DNA of 64,000 nucleotides from Onchocerca lupi. Taxonomy: Eukaryota > Nematoda > Chromadorea > Rhabditida > Onchocercidae. Positions 23,937-35,606 of the stretch are shown one piece after another. Position 1 is the first letter of the stretch. Each line of letters begins with the position of its first letter. The notes under the pieces are model-generated. The model was given only the letters and a program-made list of their open reading frames with translations, did not search any database and had not been told where the DNA came from. The stretch lies in contig JAOVVO010000186.1 in assembly GCA_028564675.1 (NCBI GenBank), positions 58,764 to 122,763 on the forward strand. Reading direction: 5' to 3'. Made by a program: the position numbers and the translations under genes.

Positions 23937-26873
23937 ATGTCAACGCCTGCTTCCATTAGAGCAATGGAAATTGCACGTGAGAAGGCTGCACGACGTCATA
24001 GGCAAAATGACACGGCTGGATTGGTACCGCTCACGCAACCATGGCCATCCCGAGCTTATTATTATGTAAATAAATTATTTTAATTTTGTTGTTAAATATT
24101 TGGGTCATTTGCAAAGTTTTAGAAGCCGATATTATGTGTAATTTTTCTGCAAACATTTCCTTAGTTATATTAATAATTGAATTCTCTGAATGCAGAATCT
24201 TAAATTAGTCTGAAATGATGGATTTTCAAGGATCAAAAATGAAAAATTTGCCAGCGTTTTGATATGTTATCAAAAATGATTGTTGCAGGGTGTTTATCGT
24301 GGAAGGAACATCGATTTTACTACGGATAAAGCAGGTGGACGGCAATATACTAGTTTTGAAGGTGGTAGAAAAGAAATAGAACCGCGATCACCGCCAAAAC
24401 CACTTACTCCACCTCCTGTTAGTTTTCGATATGTTTTTAATTTGAAAATAATATTATATAGATTAAGCCTAAACAAATTTTATTGAGAAAGTAAACATAA
24501 ATTGCATATTCGGCTTATAATTGTTGTTGAAAGAGCGCTAGAATAGTAGCATTATCTGAAATGATTATTTGATTCCATTCTTGGTTGGTTTCTCCAAGTC
24601 GATAAATGATAATATCTGATTCACAACTATTCTAATCTTTCTAAATTACTTAATTTTAGGTTGAAGATGTGCCTATCGATGTGGATACTGATGACTATAA
24701 AGTAGATGCCAATGAAATCATTTGCTTCAGCGGTCGTCAACATTTCCTTTCAAATTTATATCCGGTTAATGTTATACCTTTTTATTTGCTTTAATACATT
24801 GATGATATGATAACTTTTCTAATTCAGTCTATGAATCATATCGTTTTTCTGATCTTTATTATATCAATTTATTAAGTTGAATAACTGTTTTGTCGACAAA
24901 TGATGTAGAATTTAAGATACTAAACGTCAGTTTTAGTTTTCATCAAATTTTTATTGTATCTCGTGAACTTCTTTCGAAAAATTGAGACACAACAATATCC
25001 GAAGAAGTGGATCATATGCCGTATTGTATGTTTTGACGTCCCAATTATTCCTGGTTTAGCACTTTTCAGGGTACTCGAAAGAGGGGTTATTTTTTATACC
25101 CACAACGACGGATGTATGATCTGCAAAGGTTGGTTTAGGGTAAATCAAGTAAGGACAGGTGTTTTTATCAGTTTTAATTTCGTTAATTCCCTACAAAACA
25201 GGTAACGCTAACGGTGGATGGACATGATTATCCGAGTGTTGAGCATTATTACCAAGCATGTAAACTATATACGTTGGGTGGTGCACGTCTTGCCGCACAG
25301 CTTCGCAATATACCTGATGTTGGTTTGATCAAAGCTCACACAAAAAAATTATTGCGTTCAGCCAATGTTTCATTAGAAAAGGTACTACTTTTTCATCAAT
25401 TTATTTTTCTTTTTAAATTATATATATTTTAATAATTACTTCAATGTATTGCAGATTTACATTACCTAGCAAATATTTAACGTTTTGAGAATTTTAAACA
25501 ACACATCATAGTTTGATCTGGAAGTGCTAAAATTACCAAGTTTTGTTGATTTTTTTTCAAAATTGGATTTTTCAGGTGGAAGAATGGAAGCGTATTCAGG
25601 GTCCAGTATTGTTACATCATGCAATAGTACATAAATTTGTTCAAAATCCTGAACTTCGTGCAAAACTTCTGGAAACAGGTAATGCATTGCTTGTGCATAC
25701 ATACGAACGGGATAATATTTTTGCTGCGGGTTGCGATAAGGAGAAGATGATGGAATGGGCAAAAAATAATAATGGGCGAATAATCAAGGTATTTTTATTT
25801 TCTTTTTATTCACGGATATATATTTTTTAATGTATTTAATTGAATATTTGCTATTTAGATCGGTGCTTGCATTTATCAAGCATTTTTTTTTTTTTAGTCA
25901 AGTTTTTAAACTTGGTATTGTATATTTAAATATTTCTTTGACATGGTTTCAAATCAGTGATAAATGTTTCCTTGACATGGTTGCCAATCAGTGTTTTTTT
26001 GTTTAATGTTAATTATTCTTTTATCTCTTTCTCCCACTCAGCAGTCTAATCTTCGGTATTTGCTGCTTTAATACTCATTCGGAGCTTTTGAATAAAAGCC
26101 TTTCTTTTTTAAGTAATTCGTTATTTGATATTTTCTAATTCTTTTCATCATGTCCATTACTTATTTTCATTTCATATATTTGAAATCTTTTCACTATGTT
26201 GTATAGTATGTTTTTCAGAATGCAAACATTTCTTTCTAACTATCTGCAACAGTGGATAAATATTGAATGAATGAATGATTATAAATAAAAATTCATCTGC
26301 ATAATATCAAATTAATAAAATAGAAGAAATCAGTTTCATGCTTTTGCAGATTCCAACTAAAATAGATAATGGAACATTGGTATACATTCCACTAGTAGGC
26401 GAAGGAAAAAATGTTCTTGGCTTTATCAACATGAAGGTTTTTTTTTTCTTTTTTTTTTTTAAATATTCACTAACAGAAACGGATTTTAAAGCATCTTAAG
26501 TAACTTAATCCTTTTTATTTTCTTTCATAACGAAAGAGTATTTTAAGCGAAATAAGTCTCAAAATGTGGACTATATCTAGAGAAATTCTTGTCGGACTGA
26601 TTTTATTTGAAGTAAATACTACGATGAGAATGAACATGTAATTTTTTGTTATATCTTAATTGGTTGTTCGTTACTTGCAGCATTTGCATCTACTAGTAAA
26701 TAAGCTTTGTTTAGCATTTTTTATCGAACGACAAATTGCAGGTCCGTCAACAGCTTCTGCAGTTTAAAGCAACTCAAGCAACACAGCCACCTTTAACAGA
26801 TCCAATCATGATGGTAGCAATGCAGACATTGAAACTAGATAGTCCGACAAAAACGGAAGGTATGACAAACTGA
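23937..26873 (+). CDS. NADAR (YbiA-like) domain protein, 324 aa
   Basis: Seven exons, all joined in phase 0: 23937-24065, 24289-24417, 24660-24764, 25202-25381, 25576-25788, 26350-26436 and 26742-26873. Residues 1-105 are a polar head with a Pro-rich patch (SPPKPLTPPP). From about 106 to 285 lies a NADAR domain: ICFSGRQHFLSNLYP, then DGHDYPSVEHYYQACKLY, NALLVHTYERDNIFAAGC, and GKNVLGFINMKVRQQL, matching the family's closing G-x-N-x-LG-x-x-x-M-x-VR pattern. Family knowledge: YbiA-type members cleave N-glycosidic bonds of riboflavin-pathway intermediates, and some NADARs remove ADP-ribose from guanine. The usual R-D-x-x-W-G-x-G motif is RDNIFAAG here (Phe230, Ala231 replacing Trp, Gly), so substrate or activity may differ. 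The start is the first ATG, 13 bases after a T-rich AAG acceptor at 23921-23923 that may receive a spliced leader. An extra GTATGA donor-like site in the last exon could allow another 3' end. No signal peptide or membrane segment is present; I infer a cytosolic or nuclear location. Confidence 0.9.
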
Positions 26874-28702
26874 GGCGCACAACCAAAAGCCAACATGATC
26901 TCGAAATAATTGTTATATGAAAGCATTTTCAGAAAATTACTAGGGCCATAGATACCTTTTATCATACTTTTTCGTATTTTGCTTTTTTTTGCTGTCCGGA
27001 ATTTAGCTTTACAAAGACATGTTGAAAAGATCGCAGTAATTTTCATGGAATAGTTTTCATTCACATTTTTAGATTTGACACCTTTTGAAATGTGTGAATG
27101 GTTGGCACCCTCATTTATCATGGCTTCTGTTTTTATCTTCTCCCTCTTTTTGTTCTTTCTCCATCCCTCATATACTTTCACCGCTTGCATCAAAAAATTT
27201 TGCTCGCTGTTTTGATCGACCAACTAGACAATATGTCCAAGTTTTTTATTAAGAAAAAAAAAATTTTATTCTGGCAGTTGCTGCAGTGCACAATGCTAGT
27301 GCATAGTTTTATTTTTTCTTTTTTATGAATTAGTGAAAGTTCTTTCAGAAAATTTTTTCCACATCAGATCCCCTTCTCTTTTTCGCGTTTTTATTATCTG
27401 GGATAATTAATATAAAAATCTTCTTTACAGTCGTCATATAAAGTCCCGATTCTTCCAAGTTTTTCCCCGCTTTTTCTTGTTTGCTTAATATATTAAAATC
27501 ACAAATTAAATATGAAAGTTCTCATTTCTCTGAATAATATCACCGACGAAAATTTGGGTATATACTTTTAATATTTATGCTTTCGTTTTTATGTAATTGT
27601 TTGTCTGTGGCAATTTTTCCCGATTAGCAGATTATGTTAACAGCGCTCTATTCACGTATGTCATTGTGTTTTTTTTGTATTTCCAAATTTTATATTATTC
27701 GGCTCGAAAACTCGAGACTTCTCAACGACAATTTTTAGCGCAGTACGAAAATACGTCGTAAGAAAGATTTTCTGCTGTTTCCTTGGTCGCTGTTTTACCC
27801 TGTTACAATGCGTTGTTTAAATTTATATGTGTAACGAGGGAGTTATGGTTAAAAGTTGATGCCGAGTGCTTCTTTTTTGTGTTAAATTTGAATTGATAAA
27901 GCTATTTCGTCAAAGTATAACAAATACAAAGCATATATATATACACTATATTTAACACCACAAGTTAGTACATTGTAATGTAAATCGGCATTGGAAAATT
28001 AATTTTTTCTCTTTTAATTCTTTCTATCTAAAATTACGGAATTTTTCTGCCAAATGATGGCAAGAAAAGCTATATAACCCTTGGAAACATACAAAGTAAA
28101 TTATGCTTCGAATTAAACAGGATTAATGCAGGAGACATAAATGTTTCGTTATTGAACTGGCTTGAAAATTCAAATATTGCGCAATGCATATTTTTCGAAT
28201 TTTGGAAGTTATCTCTGATTGAAGACCTACTGAACAAATTAAAAAAGAGGAATTAGAGATCAGGAGGAAGAAGATGGTTTTATACTTTGAGTGTTTCAAA
28301 TGTGATGCCAGAAAAACTCTCACTGCATACAGGAGATTGAAACTGAAACTACAATTAAAATCTATATTTTGAATTCACTGCTTAGGGAAAAACTATCAAA
28401 CTTTATGATCAACTCTTAGTTTCTTCAAAAAAAAAAACTGGCTATAATGATCGATCGTTTTATGATTATATGAATAAAACGGAATAATTTGAGGCTCACA
28501 CCGTAAAATCTATGATATCCTTTGATTAATTAGGTAATCAATAAATACTGGAATTCATGTTGCATTAAAACATCAGATAATTTGATTAGTGAGGACACGA
28601 TTTATCTTTTGAGACAGCCAGACTACATGATTGTGTATCTCAAAGATTCTGAATCTAACGTAAGTTTCCAATGGCGATACGAAAAATGTGAAATGATAAA
28701 AT
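26874..28702. other. 3' region of the NADAR gene and intergenic DNA
   Basis: Convergent region between a plus-strand and a minus-strand gene. It contains a pyrimidine-rich stretch (27110-27200) and a less A+T-rich patch around 27640-27840. I see no splice-bounded exon with coding character; both UTRs probably lie here. Confidence 0.5.
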
Positions 28703-29599
28703 TTAATTATCAAGCGTAAAAGCACCCTCTTCAGCTCGATAGACAGCTTCCTCCACGTCAACATATTCTAAAGCTGCCTTCAAATATGTCGTATCTTTTC
28801 CGTCTTTAAGTGCTCTTTCTATTTGTTGACGTAAAGCATATCTTTTTAAGGTTGGTACTACTTCATATTTCGGAGCATTCAGGAATCCATCATAATCCTT
28901 CCTAAAGAAACATTTTTTTAACAAAATATGGATAGTGAAAGCACTCTACGTTAGGATGGAAGGCGCAAAAAAAAAAAAAATCCAAGATAAAAAAAAATTC
29001 AGATATTAGTACACCCGAAATGTTCAAGATTAAAACTCCAACAGCAATTGAATCTTTAGTATGAATTTCCCATAAATATTTCTCACTATTTCACTAAATT
29101 CAATAATGAAATTTCTAATTTTTCTTAAATTATAGGTAAAAAGCATTTATACTTGAAAAATCACCAACCTGGAATACCAGAAGTAGAAACATACTGCTAT
29201 AAAACTGCTCAAAAATGATGTTATTATTTTTTTTCTGTGAGCCGCAGCATCGAATGCTTCCAGGCAGGATTGCGAAGCCACCACTACCGTTTCATTCAAT
29301 AATTCCCGCCTATCAATTCCAAAATATGCTTTGCTCTCACTGAATTTCAAGTTTTTCTTCTGCTTTGAAACTTCTGAAAAGATATCGAAGGGTTGAACGA
29401 AGTTTTAAAGTGTTCTCGAAGTAATTCAAACTCCTCGGTGCTGTAATAAAGGCTATGACATTTTTTCAATTAACTTAAATTTTTTCAGTTGGGATAATTT
29501 AATGAATTATCTTACTAAATTCGAAGTAAATTTTATTCATAAATCATTTCTTCGGAATGATGTCTTACTTATCGAAAGCAAACGTATATCAAAATACAT
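28703..29599 (-). CDS. single-pass membrane protein of unknown function, 144 aa
   Basis: Three exons on the minus strand, transcribed 29569-29599, 29169-29373 and 28703-28901, joined in phases 1 and 2 (ATA A|AA GTT and TCC AG|G AAG). Residues 1-50 are basic (SKQKKNLKFSESKAYFGIDR), and then comes an Ala-rich helix (SQSCLEAFDAAAHRKK). One hydrophobic segment (IITSFLSSFIAVCFYFWY) ends at SRKDYDG. The remaining 65 or so residues are soluble, helical and charged (LKRYALRQQIERALKDG, ALEYVDVEEAVYRAEEGAF). The first exon was chosen because it supplies the only nearby ATG with a strong GTAAGA donor in the required phase. There is no signal peptide, so it could be an organelle or inner-membrane protein, but I do not recognise the family. 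It starts 251 bases after the stop of the 56-aa gene on the same strand. Confidence 0.65.
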
Positions 29600-29849
29600 T
29601 TGTTTTTACAATAATAAATTTTATGATTTTTTAGGAGGAAAGCTGTGTTTATTTATATTTTCTAATGATAATGGAAATTAACAGTTAAAATATGAACATG
29701 TACCGGTTTATCAAAAATAGTGCATAATGTCATCTATGAAACTATTCTTTCTGATTCATCTATCACTGATAACATTTATCATCCGTTTCGAAATTTATTT
29801 TGTCTCATAAAATAGTTAACTATGTAATCTATGTACATGTAAAATCAAG

Positions 29850-30291
29850 TTACAAAATATTACGAGCAGGAACGAATGTTGCTTGTGGCTCTTTTTGAAT
29901 TGCTGTAGTAGATGGACCTTTGCTAACCAATGCTTTCTTATTCTTCCATCTGAAATTTTTTTTAAAATGGCAGTATTTTACATGATATTTTCGTACATCA
30001 ATTGATTAAATATCAAATAATTCATAAAATGACCGCCCTCTATCCTAGATCTTTTCATTTCCCAGAATTTATACAATTCAAGCTTATTTTCTAAAAAAAA
30101 AAAAATCCAATATCCATATCTTCCTGAATCTTAATATTAAAAACTTATTTACTGATGACAATGCATTGGTAATATTTTCTATGTTTTGCACAAATTCTTT
30201 AATTTTTTTTTACCGCTAACCTCAAAACTTTTGCAAATATAGTCGAAAGACTCCGTATATAATCACCAGTATATTTGCTTCCATGTTTCAT
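29850..30291 (-). CDS. 56-residue microprotein, hypothetical
   Basis: Two minus-strand exons, 30221-30291 and 29850-29949, join in phase 2 (TTG AG|A TGG) to give 56 codons and TAA. The peptide starts MKHGSKYTGDYIRSLSTIFA and continues KVLRWKNKKALVSKGPSTTA to end ATFVPARNIL. It is basic with one weakly amphipathic N-terminal helix, and has no Cys and no clear membrane span. The ATG lies 18 bases after a CTTTTTTAG acceptor (AG at 30310-30311), which fits spliced-leader addition. The intron donor is GTTAGC and the acceptor TTTCAG. Its size and charge resemble small mitochondrial or ribosome-associated proteins, but I cannot assign a family. It sits between MRT4 and the 144-aa gene, all on the same strand. 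Confidence 0.55.
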
Positions 30292-30309
30292 GAAGTGTAA
30301 AATATGGAA

Positions 30310-30323
30310 CTAAAAAAGAAAGG
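30310..30323 (-). promoter_or_regulatory. candidate trans-splice acceptor of the 56-aa gene
   Basis: On the minus strand a CTTTCTTTTTTAG tract ends 18 bases before the ATG at 30291 with no coding frame upstream, as expected for a spliced-leader acceptor. A cis-intron in the 5' UTR is the alternative. Confidence 0.4.
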
Positions 30324-31185
30324 ATGAACTGAAACTACCAGTACAGAACGGATAATAATGAAAAACATTATTCGTTCTACATCAATTTATTAGGATGTAT
30401 GTTTTCGAAATTCAACAGCATATTCAAATCTGGAAATCAGTAAAACATTATATCAGCATCATCATAATATCCATATGAAGTGACCAAATAGGCCTAGCCT
30501 TTCTTTTACCTTTCCTTGCGGTGTTACTTATTTTTCTACCTTTAAAAACATACTATATCATCTTGAAAATGAAAATAAAATAAACCTTCCGTACCATTTA
30601 AAATATATTTGTTCACACCGATTTCTACATACTTTAGGAAATATTTTATTGAAAAGTCGAACAGAAAAGAGAGTCGAATAATCGTACAACATAATTTTTC
30701 AACGTTATGCGCATATTTAACACTTATTCAAAAAAACCATTTTATTAATTTCAGAAGAAAACAGCAATTTTTAACAACTTCAACATTAAAAATAAGTACA
30801 ACAATAACAATCAATGAAAATAACTTCTAATGAGTAAGAAAAGAAAAAATATCTGGATCAATGCTCTATACATTCATGTACTAGATGAAATAGAAAATTT
30901 GGAAATCTGGAAATCTCTTTAAAAATTAAAAACTACAATAGGAGAAATTATAAAAAGCGATAGGAGAATAATCTATTTGAAACAAAATTCACCTTTAATG
31001 TATCACATTCTCCAGAACGGAACATGCATTTTTTCTTATATCTAATAGGATAACAAATCAAACATTCTTTTAATAGAGAATAAGATTTAAGAAATTATTT
31101 CGTTCCTGCATAGTCCTACTAATTTAAGATTCTAACATCTACTGGAAATGCATTTCAACTAAAAGCAATGATGTCCAGAAATATA

Positions 31186-33392
31186 TTAGATGATATTACT
31201 GAAACCTTTCTGTTTAGACCAATGAGCAGTAAGTTTAACATGAAATGTGGACATTTTATAATTAAGAAGCTTCAGTAATCTACATTGATCGGCTGTTAAC
31301 TTCTCACCTTCTTTGCAAACAACGTAATGAGATATCAGCGTCACTACAGCTGAAAAATTTAAATTCGAGTATTTCGGAATTGGAGTCTCGGAAGAAAGAG
31401 GTAAAGATAGAAAATTTCGAGGGAGCTGTTATTGCATATATCATTGGAAGTAATACGTATGACTATGATCAAATTCAGTGGTGTTACTATCCAAGACGTA
31501 ATGTGAAATGAAAGGACGATAATAAAATCCTGATTTTGATTTGTAAGTTCTAAATTTATCATAAAGAAATTGAAATATGCAACAGAAAGACAGGCTTAAT
31601 GGTATTGGTACGAAATTTGCACAATATTTTACCTTTTTCCAATTTGGTTGGCAAGCCAAGCTTCCTGAGTTGTGGTTCTATAGAAAATGGAAACTGCATT
31701 AACGGTCCCTCTGATAATTCAACTGTACTAACTGCAATCTGACCACATCGGGCAAAATCTGACATATGCAACTCCTCGAAATATCTGAAACACAACAGAG
31801 AAGTTTTTTCAGAAAATTCAAATACTGTAGAAAAGACATGCTAGGATAATTGAGAATCGAGTTTATCAAACTGCAAAAAACTTTTAGCAAAAGTGAAAAA
31901 GTGGATAACAAATAAAGACCTATTAATGGTGTTAATGAAACTTCAAAATGAAATTCCGGAATGATAACTTACTTTCTAACAGTTTCCCGATCTTCGTTCG
32001 TAAACATCAAACCACATTCTCCTTTCAACAAGTTACTGATCTTCAAGGAAAATCAATATGGACTTATCAGATTGAATATCTGCCATGACATATGCATTAA
32101 AAAAAGAAAATCCTTTTACATTCCTTATTTTCGATAATTAAACTTGAAGCATCTCAAAAATTTTTTGAAAAAAATATTGCTAACCTTACTCAATTCATAT
32201 GCATATTCTGTGGATGGACTTTTCCCTAGCGCAATTGCCATAACATTGTTTTTGCCATAGAAAAAACGTGAATTATTTTTAAATTTTTGTCGAACCTGTA
32301 AAAAAGAGAAAAAAGTAGGAAAGAAAATACATCTGCTTCATTTATTGTAAAATACTGATACAGAAAAAGAGAAAGAATCGCAGGAAATTACTAAAGAATA
32401 AGCACTATACCATTTCCTTCTTCCTACTCTTAACTGAATATTCTATTTAATATACAAAGAAAAGTAAACAATAAATTTCAATAAAATTCTCCTATTTTTA
32501 ACCCAGAACATGAAATGAGATCCACATTCAATACTTCAAATAAAATTTTTCAACAACAGTTGTTAATTCTTACAGCCATTTGGTTGGCATTTATTAGTTG
32601 AAATGATAAACACTTAAATATTATTGAATTACAACAAATTATTCAAAAAACAATTACGCCTTACTTCAATGAATTTCGCTGAGCGCATATTTTCAATTCC
32701 GAAAACAAACAAATTCTCGTACGTATCAACACATTTTCGTATTTCATCTACTAATTTTATCTTTCTCTCTTTTGTCTTTTTCTTTACTCGAGTTAATGAC
32801 ACTGAAAATCCCGATGTAGTGACAAAAACTTAGAAGCAAAAAAAAAAAACAAATTTTTAATTGTTGTTTAAATTAAAGGTAGAATAGTCGTAATATTAAG
32901 GAAAGACATAACATATTACAGGACTGTCTGAACTTTAATTAGCTTCCAAAGAAAATTACAATCTGAAAAACCGAAATAAAATCAATAATTGCAAAAAATT
33001 CGTTTTTTTTCAAAGAAATTTATCTTTAGTTCGTTTATTTTATTAAAATCTTAACAGAGTATAATTCTGAAAAAATAAAGAAAATATAAAAACCAGGAAA
33101 ATGAACATACATCTTTCACTGAAATGTATTAGTGCTACGAAATGCTCCGAAGCAATAATATGTAATAGCATTTCTCTTTACATAGCATTCATTATGTGAC
33201 TTTTAATGAAGTATACAATCATTAAAAGTCACATAATGCTATGTAAAGAGAAATGCTATTACATATTATTTGATCGATTCTCAGACAGTTATAGATTAGA
33301 GGAATTTAAATGACTCCAGAATTAAAAGATATCATAATGCAAATAAATTTTAAGAAAAAGTTACCATCTACTTCACGTTTTGATTTTGGCAT
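31186..33392 (-). CDS. MRT4 ribosome assembly factor (MRTO4 homologue), 219 aa
   Basis: Six minus-strand exons, transcribed 33365-33392, 32665-32801, 32185-32295, 31973-32040, 31633-31784 and 31186-31349. They sum to 660 nt with consistent phases (1,0,0,2,1). MRT4 is a paralogue of ribosomal stalk protein P0 (uL10). It occupies the P0 site on 25S/28S rRNA of pre-60S particles in the nucleolus and is later exchanged for P0. Recognised blocks: the N-terminal MPKSKRE and VSLT, CVDTYENLFVFGIENMRSAK, RFFYGKNNVMAIALG, GECGLMFTNED, FPFSIEPQLRKLGLPTKLEK and VVTLISHYVVCKEGEKLTADQ, the last in the uL10-like insertion domain. Length is a little below the human protein because the acidic C-terminal tail is missing; it ends QKGFSNII. 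As in other MRT4s there is no P1/P2-binding extension. The start is 36 bases after a TTTTTCAG acceptor at 33426-33428. Confidence 0.93.
33154..33272. repeat. long near-perfect palindrome in MRT4 intron 1
   Basis: Left arm 33154-33209 and right arm 33218-33272 are reverse complements over more than 50 bases, interrupted only by a 4-base insertion (an extra ATTC-type step in the left arm), with a loop of about 10 bases. The intron transcript would fold into a long hairpin. It has no A/T homopolymer core, unlike most local repeats. Confidence 0.85.
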
Positions 33393-33425
33393 CTTCAAAA
33401 TTTCGTTACGTTCTCTTATAGAATC

Positions 33426-33440
33426 CTGAAAAATAGAAAT
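33426..33440 (-). promoter_or_regulatory. candidate trans-splice acceptor of MRT4
   Basis: Minus-strand CTATTTTTCAG lies 34 bases upstream of the ATG and leads into a short leader without an upstream exon that I can see. This fits spliced-leader addition. Confidence 0.45.
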
Positions 33441-35606
33441 TTCGCCTGTTTTTCTTGGAAAAATAAATACAGAAACTCCAACAATTATCTATGTATGCGT
33501 TATGAATGTATGTAAAACTTATTTTATCCTTCTTGTTAATTGCTTTAAAAAATCGTAAAAATGCCTTATTCTGTTATCATACTACAAATGTTTGATTAAA
33601 ACTGAGCATATATTACAAGAAGGACTTAAACTGCAATGATTTTATTAATTACTATTGAAAGAAAACAACCAAAAAATCCAGGGTGACAAAGGAAGTTCTC
33701 CCCACCTCCCGCTTTACCCCCAAATATACATGGCCAAAAAAGAATTCACCACTTCGAAATTTTTACTAGAACAAATGAAACCGTGCCAAAATCCAGCTTC
33801 ATTTATAGCAGCGTTATACTAAATTAAAATGGCACTCAAACCCCCTTGCATTTCAAATCAACAATTCAATGAGATCCAATTCTAGTAATTGTTTTACAAC
33901 TTAGTTTGACTGAGGAGTGCAACATTCCTAATATTTTTACTCAATTTTATAAATAGCGCATACAAAAGAGAGGAAAGGAGTAAAAAGATGAAAAAAAAGA
34001 AGACTTAGGACAAAATGCAGCTATATGAATCAATTATAACAAAAACATTACATACATATAATATTCGTTCCAAACAAAGATAAAAAGAAGCATTTCATAT
34101 CGCATAAATTTCACAAACAATAAAAGAAAAAAAGAAGACAACAATTATATTATAAACGATAAAAAAAAGTAAAAAAAAAAAAAAATGAAGTGATAATTGA
34201 AAAAACTACGGTTGCTCAGTTAATGAATACATAAGTTTTTGCATCATTTCTAAACTACGAATTATTCACACTTTATGGCAGTTTGACTGCAACAGATAAA
34301 ATATAATTCACAAAAAAAACCGCTGAAAATGTATTTAAAAAATGCAAGATTTGCTGGAAAAATCGTGAATAATGGATTAGTTGCATAAAATCTGAAAATA
34401 TATTATATTGACACTATCATCATATTTACTTTGCATAATATAATTGTCGCACAACTTTGTATTAAAAAACATATAAATGTATGAACTAAAAGAGAAAAGA
34501 AAGACAATTTAAGATAAAATATATTGGGTAACATATCAGTCCATCATTCACAGTCAATTTTATTTTCCGTTTTAAGAATTTCATATTATATTTTCATTTA
34601 GTGATGAAACAAACATGCGATCGAATTCCTGACAAAATATCGAAGATTTGAAATTCAAACAATTTAAATTTGAATCGACAGTCTATGTTCTAATGTTTTC
34701 TTTCTCCTCTTTCAAGGATAGACTTGTGTGTACACTATTAGTCTTCCATAATTAAGAATCACCGAGAAACATTGATGAAATCATGAGAATCTATAATGGG
34801 TAATAAATCTTCCTCCTTTACGGAATGAATAAGTATTTATATGATGTTCGCTAAGAATAAATCATTTTTGAACTCATTTCTTTCATTCATTTAATGTCAA
34901 ATTATCAATCCATCTTCATAATTGTTTTCTTAATGTAATGCTATTAAACATTTGTTACAAAATCGCTGTAAGTAGTAAAAAAAAAAAAAAAAATTAAATT
35001 TGTGTCATATGAAAAGTAAACCTATCAAGTATGTACCACGTATATAAAGTGGAAGAGAAAACTGAATATGTGTAATGTAGCTATCTACAAAACATTGAAA
35101 ATGTGCCGCATGGAAGAAAAAAGCTACTAAACATGCGTCATGAAAAGGAAAACTATTAAATGTAGGCCAAATCGAAAACAAAAGTACTAACATCGTCCTT
35201 ATACCATTTAGTAGCGACATATGCACTGAAAATAAATACAATGGGAATCCAACAAATAAGTCACTTGCAGGCAGCGAAAACAGTAAAAGTTCAAAAATCA
35301 AATAAGAGTAACGTAGTGCTAAATAAGCTGGGAATAAACATAATCCGAAAACTGAAAATTACGAAAAGATTAAATTTTATTCCACTTTAGGAGAGAATTT
35401 TATTTAGATGAATGGAAAACTCAAATTTTGTTGACATCCAGAAACAGTCCACTTCCCACCTTTATCAAAGCATGCAATTTTCTGGAAAATATAATGAACA
35501 ATTAAAGCAATACTTTAATTTTATTGTTTCCTAGCTCGAATTAAGTTTCATTACATGGTACTGCCAATAAGTAATTATAGAAACATTAAAGGCATATACT
35601 TCTCAT
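33441..35606. other. intergenic DNA between MRT4 and the Aurora kinase
   Basis: About 2.1 kb with no recognised exon. The 98-codon hydrophobic frame at 35005-35301 (-) lies just past the kinase stop and is probably chance in its 3' UTR. Confidence 0.5.

Noticed and set aside
26774..27223. 149-codon minus-strand ORF overlapping the last NADAR exon
   Set aside because: Antisense to a confident exon; no domain in its translation.
35005..35301. 98-codon hydrophobic ORF that slightly resembles part of a seven-helix receptor
   Set aside because: No further receptor segments nearby, no splice support, and it lies just past the Aurora stop.
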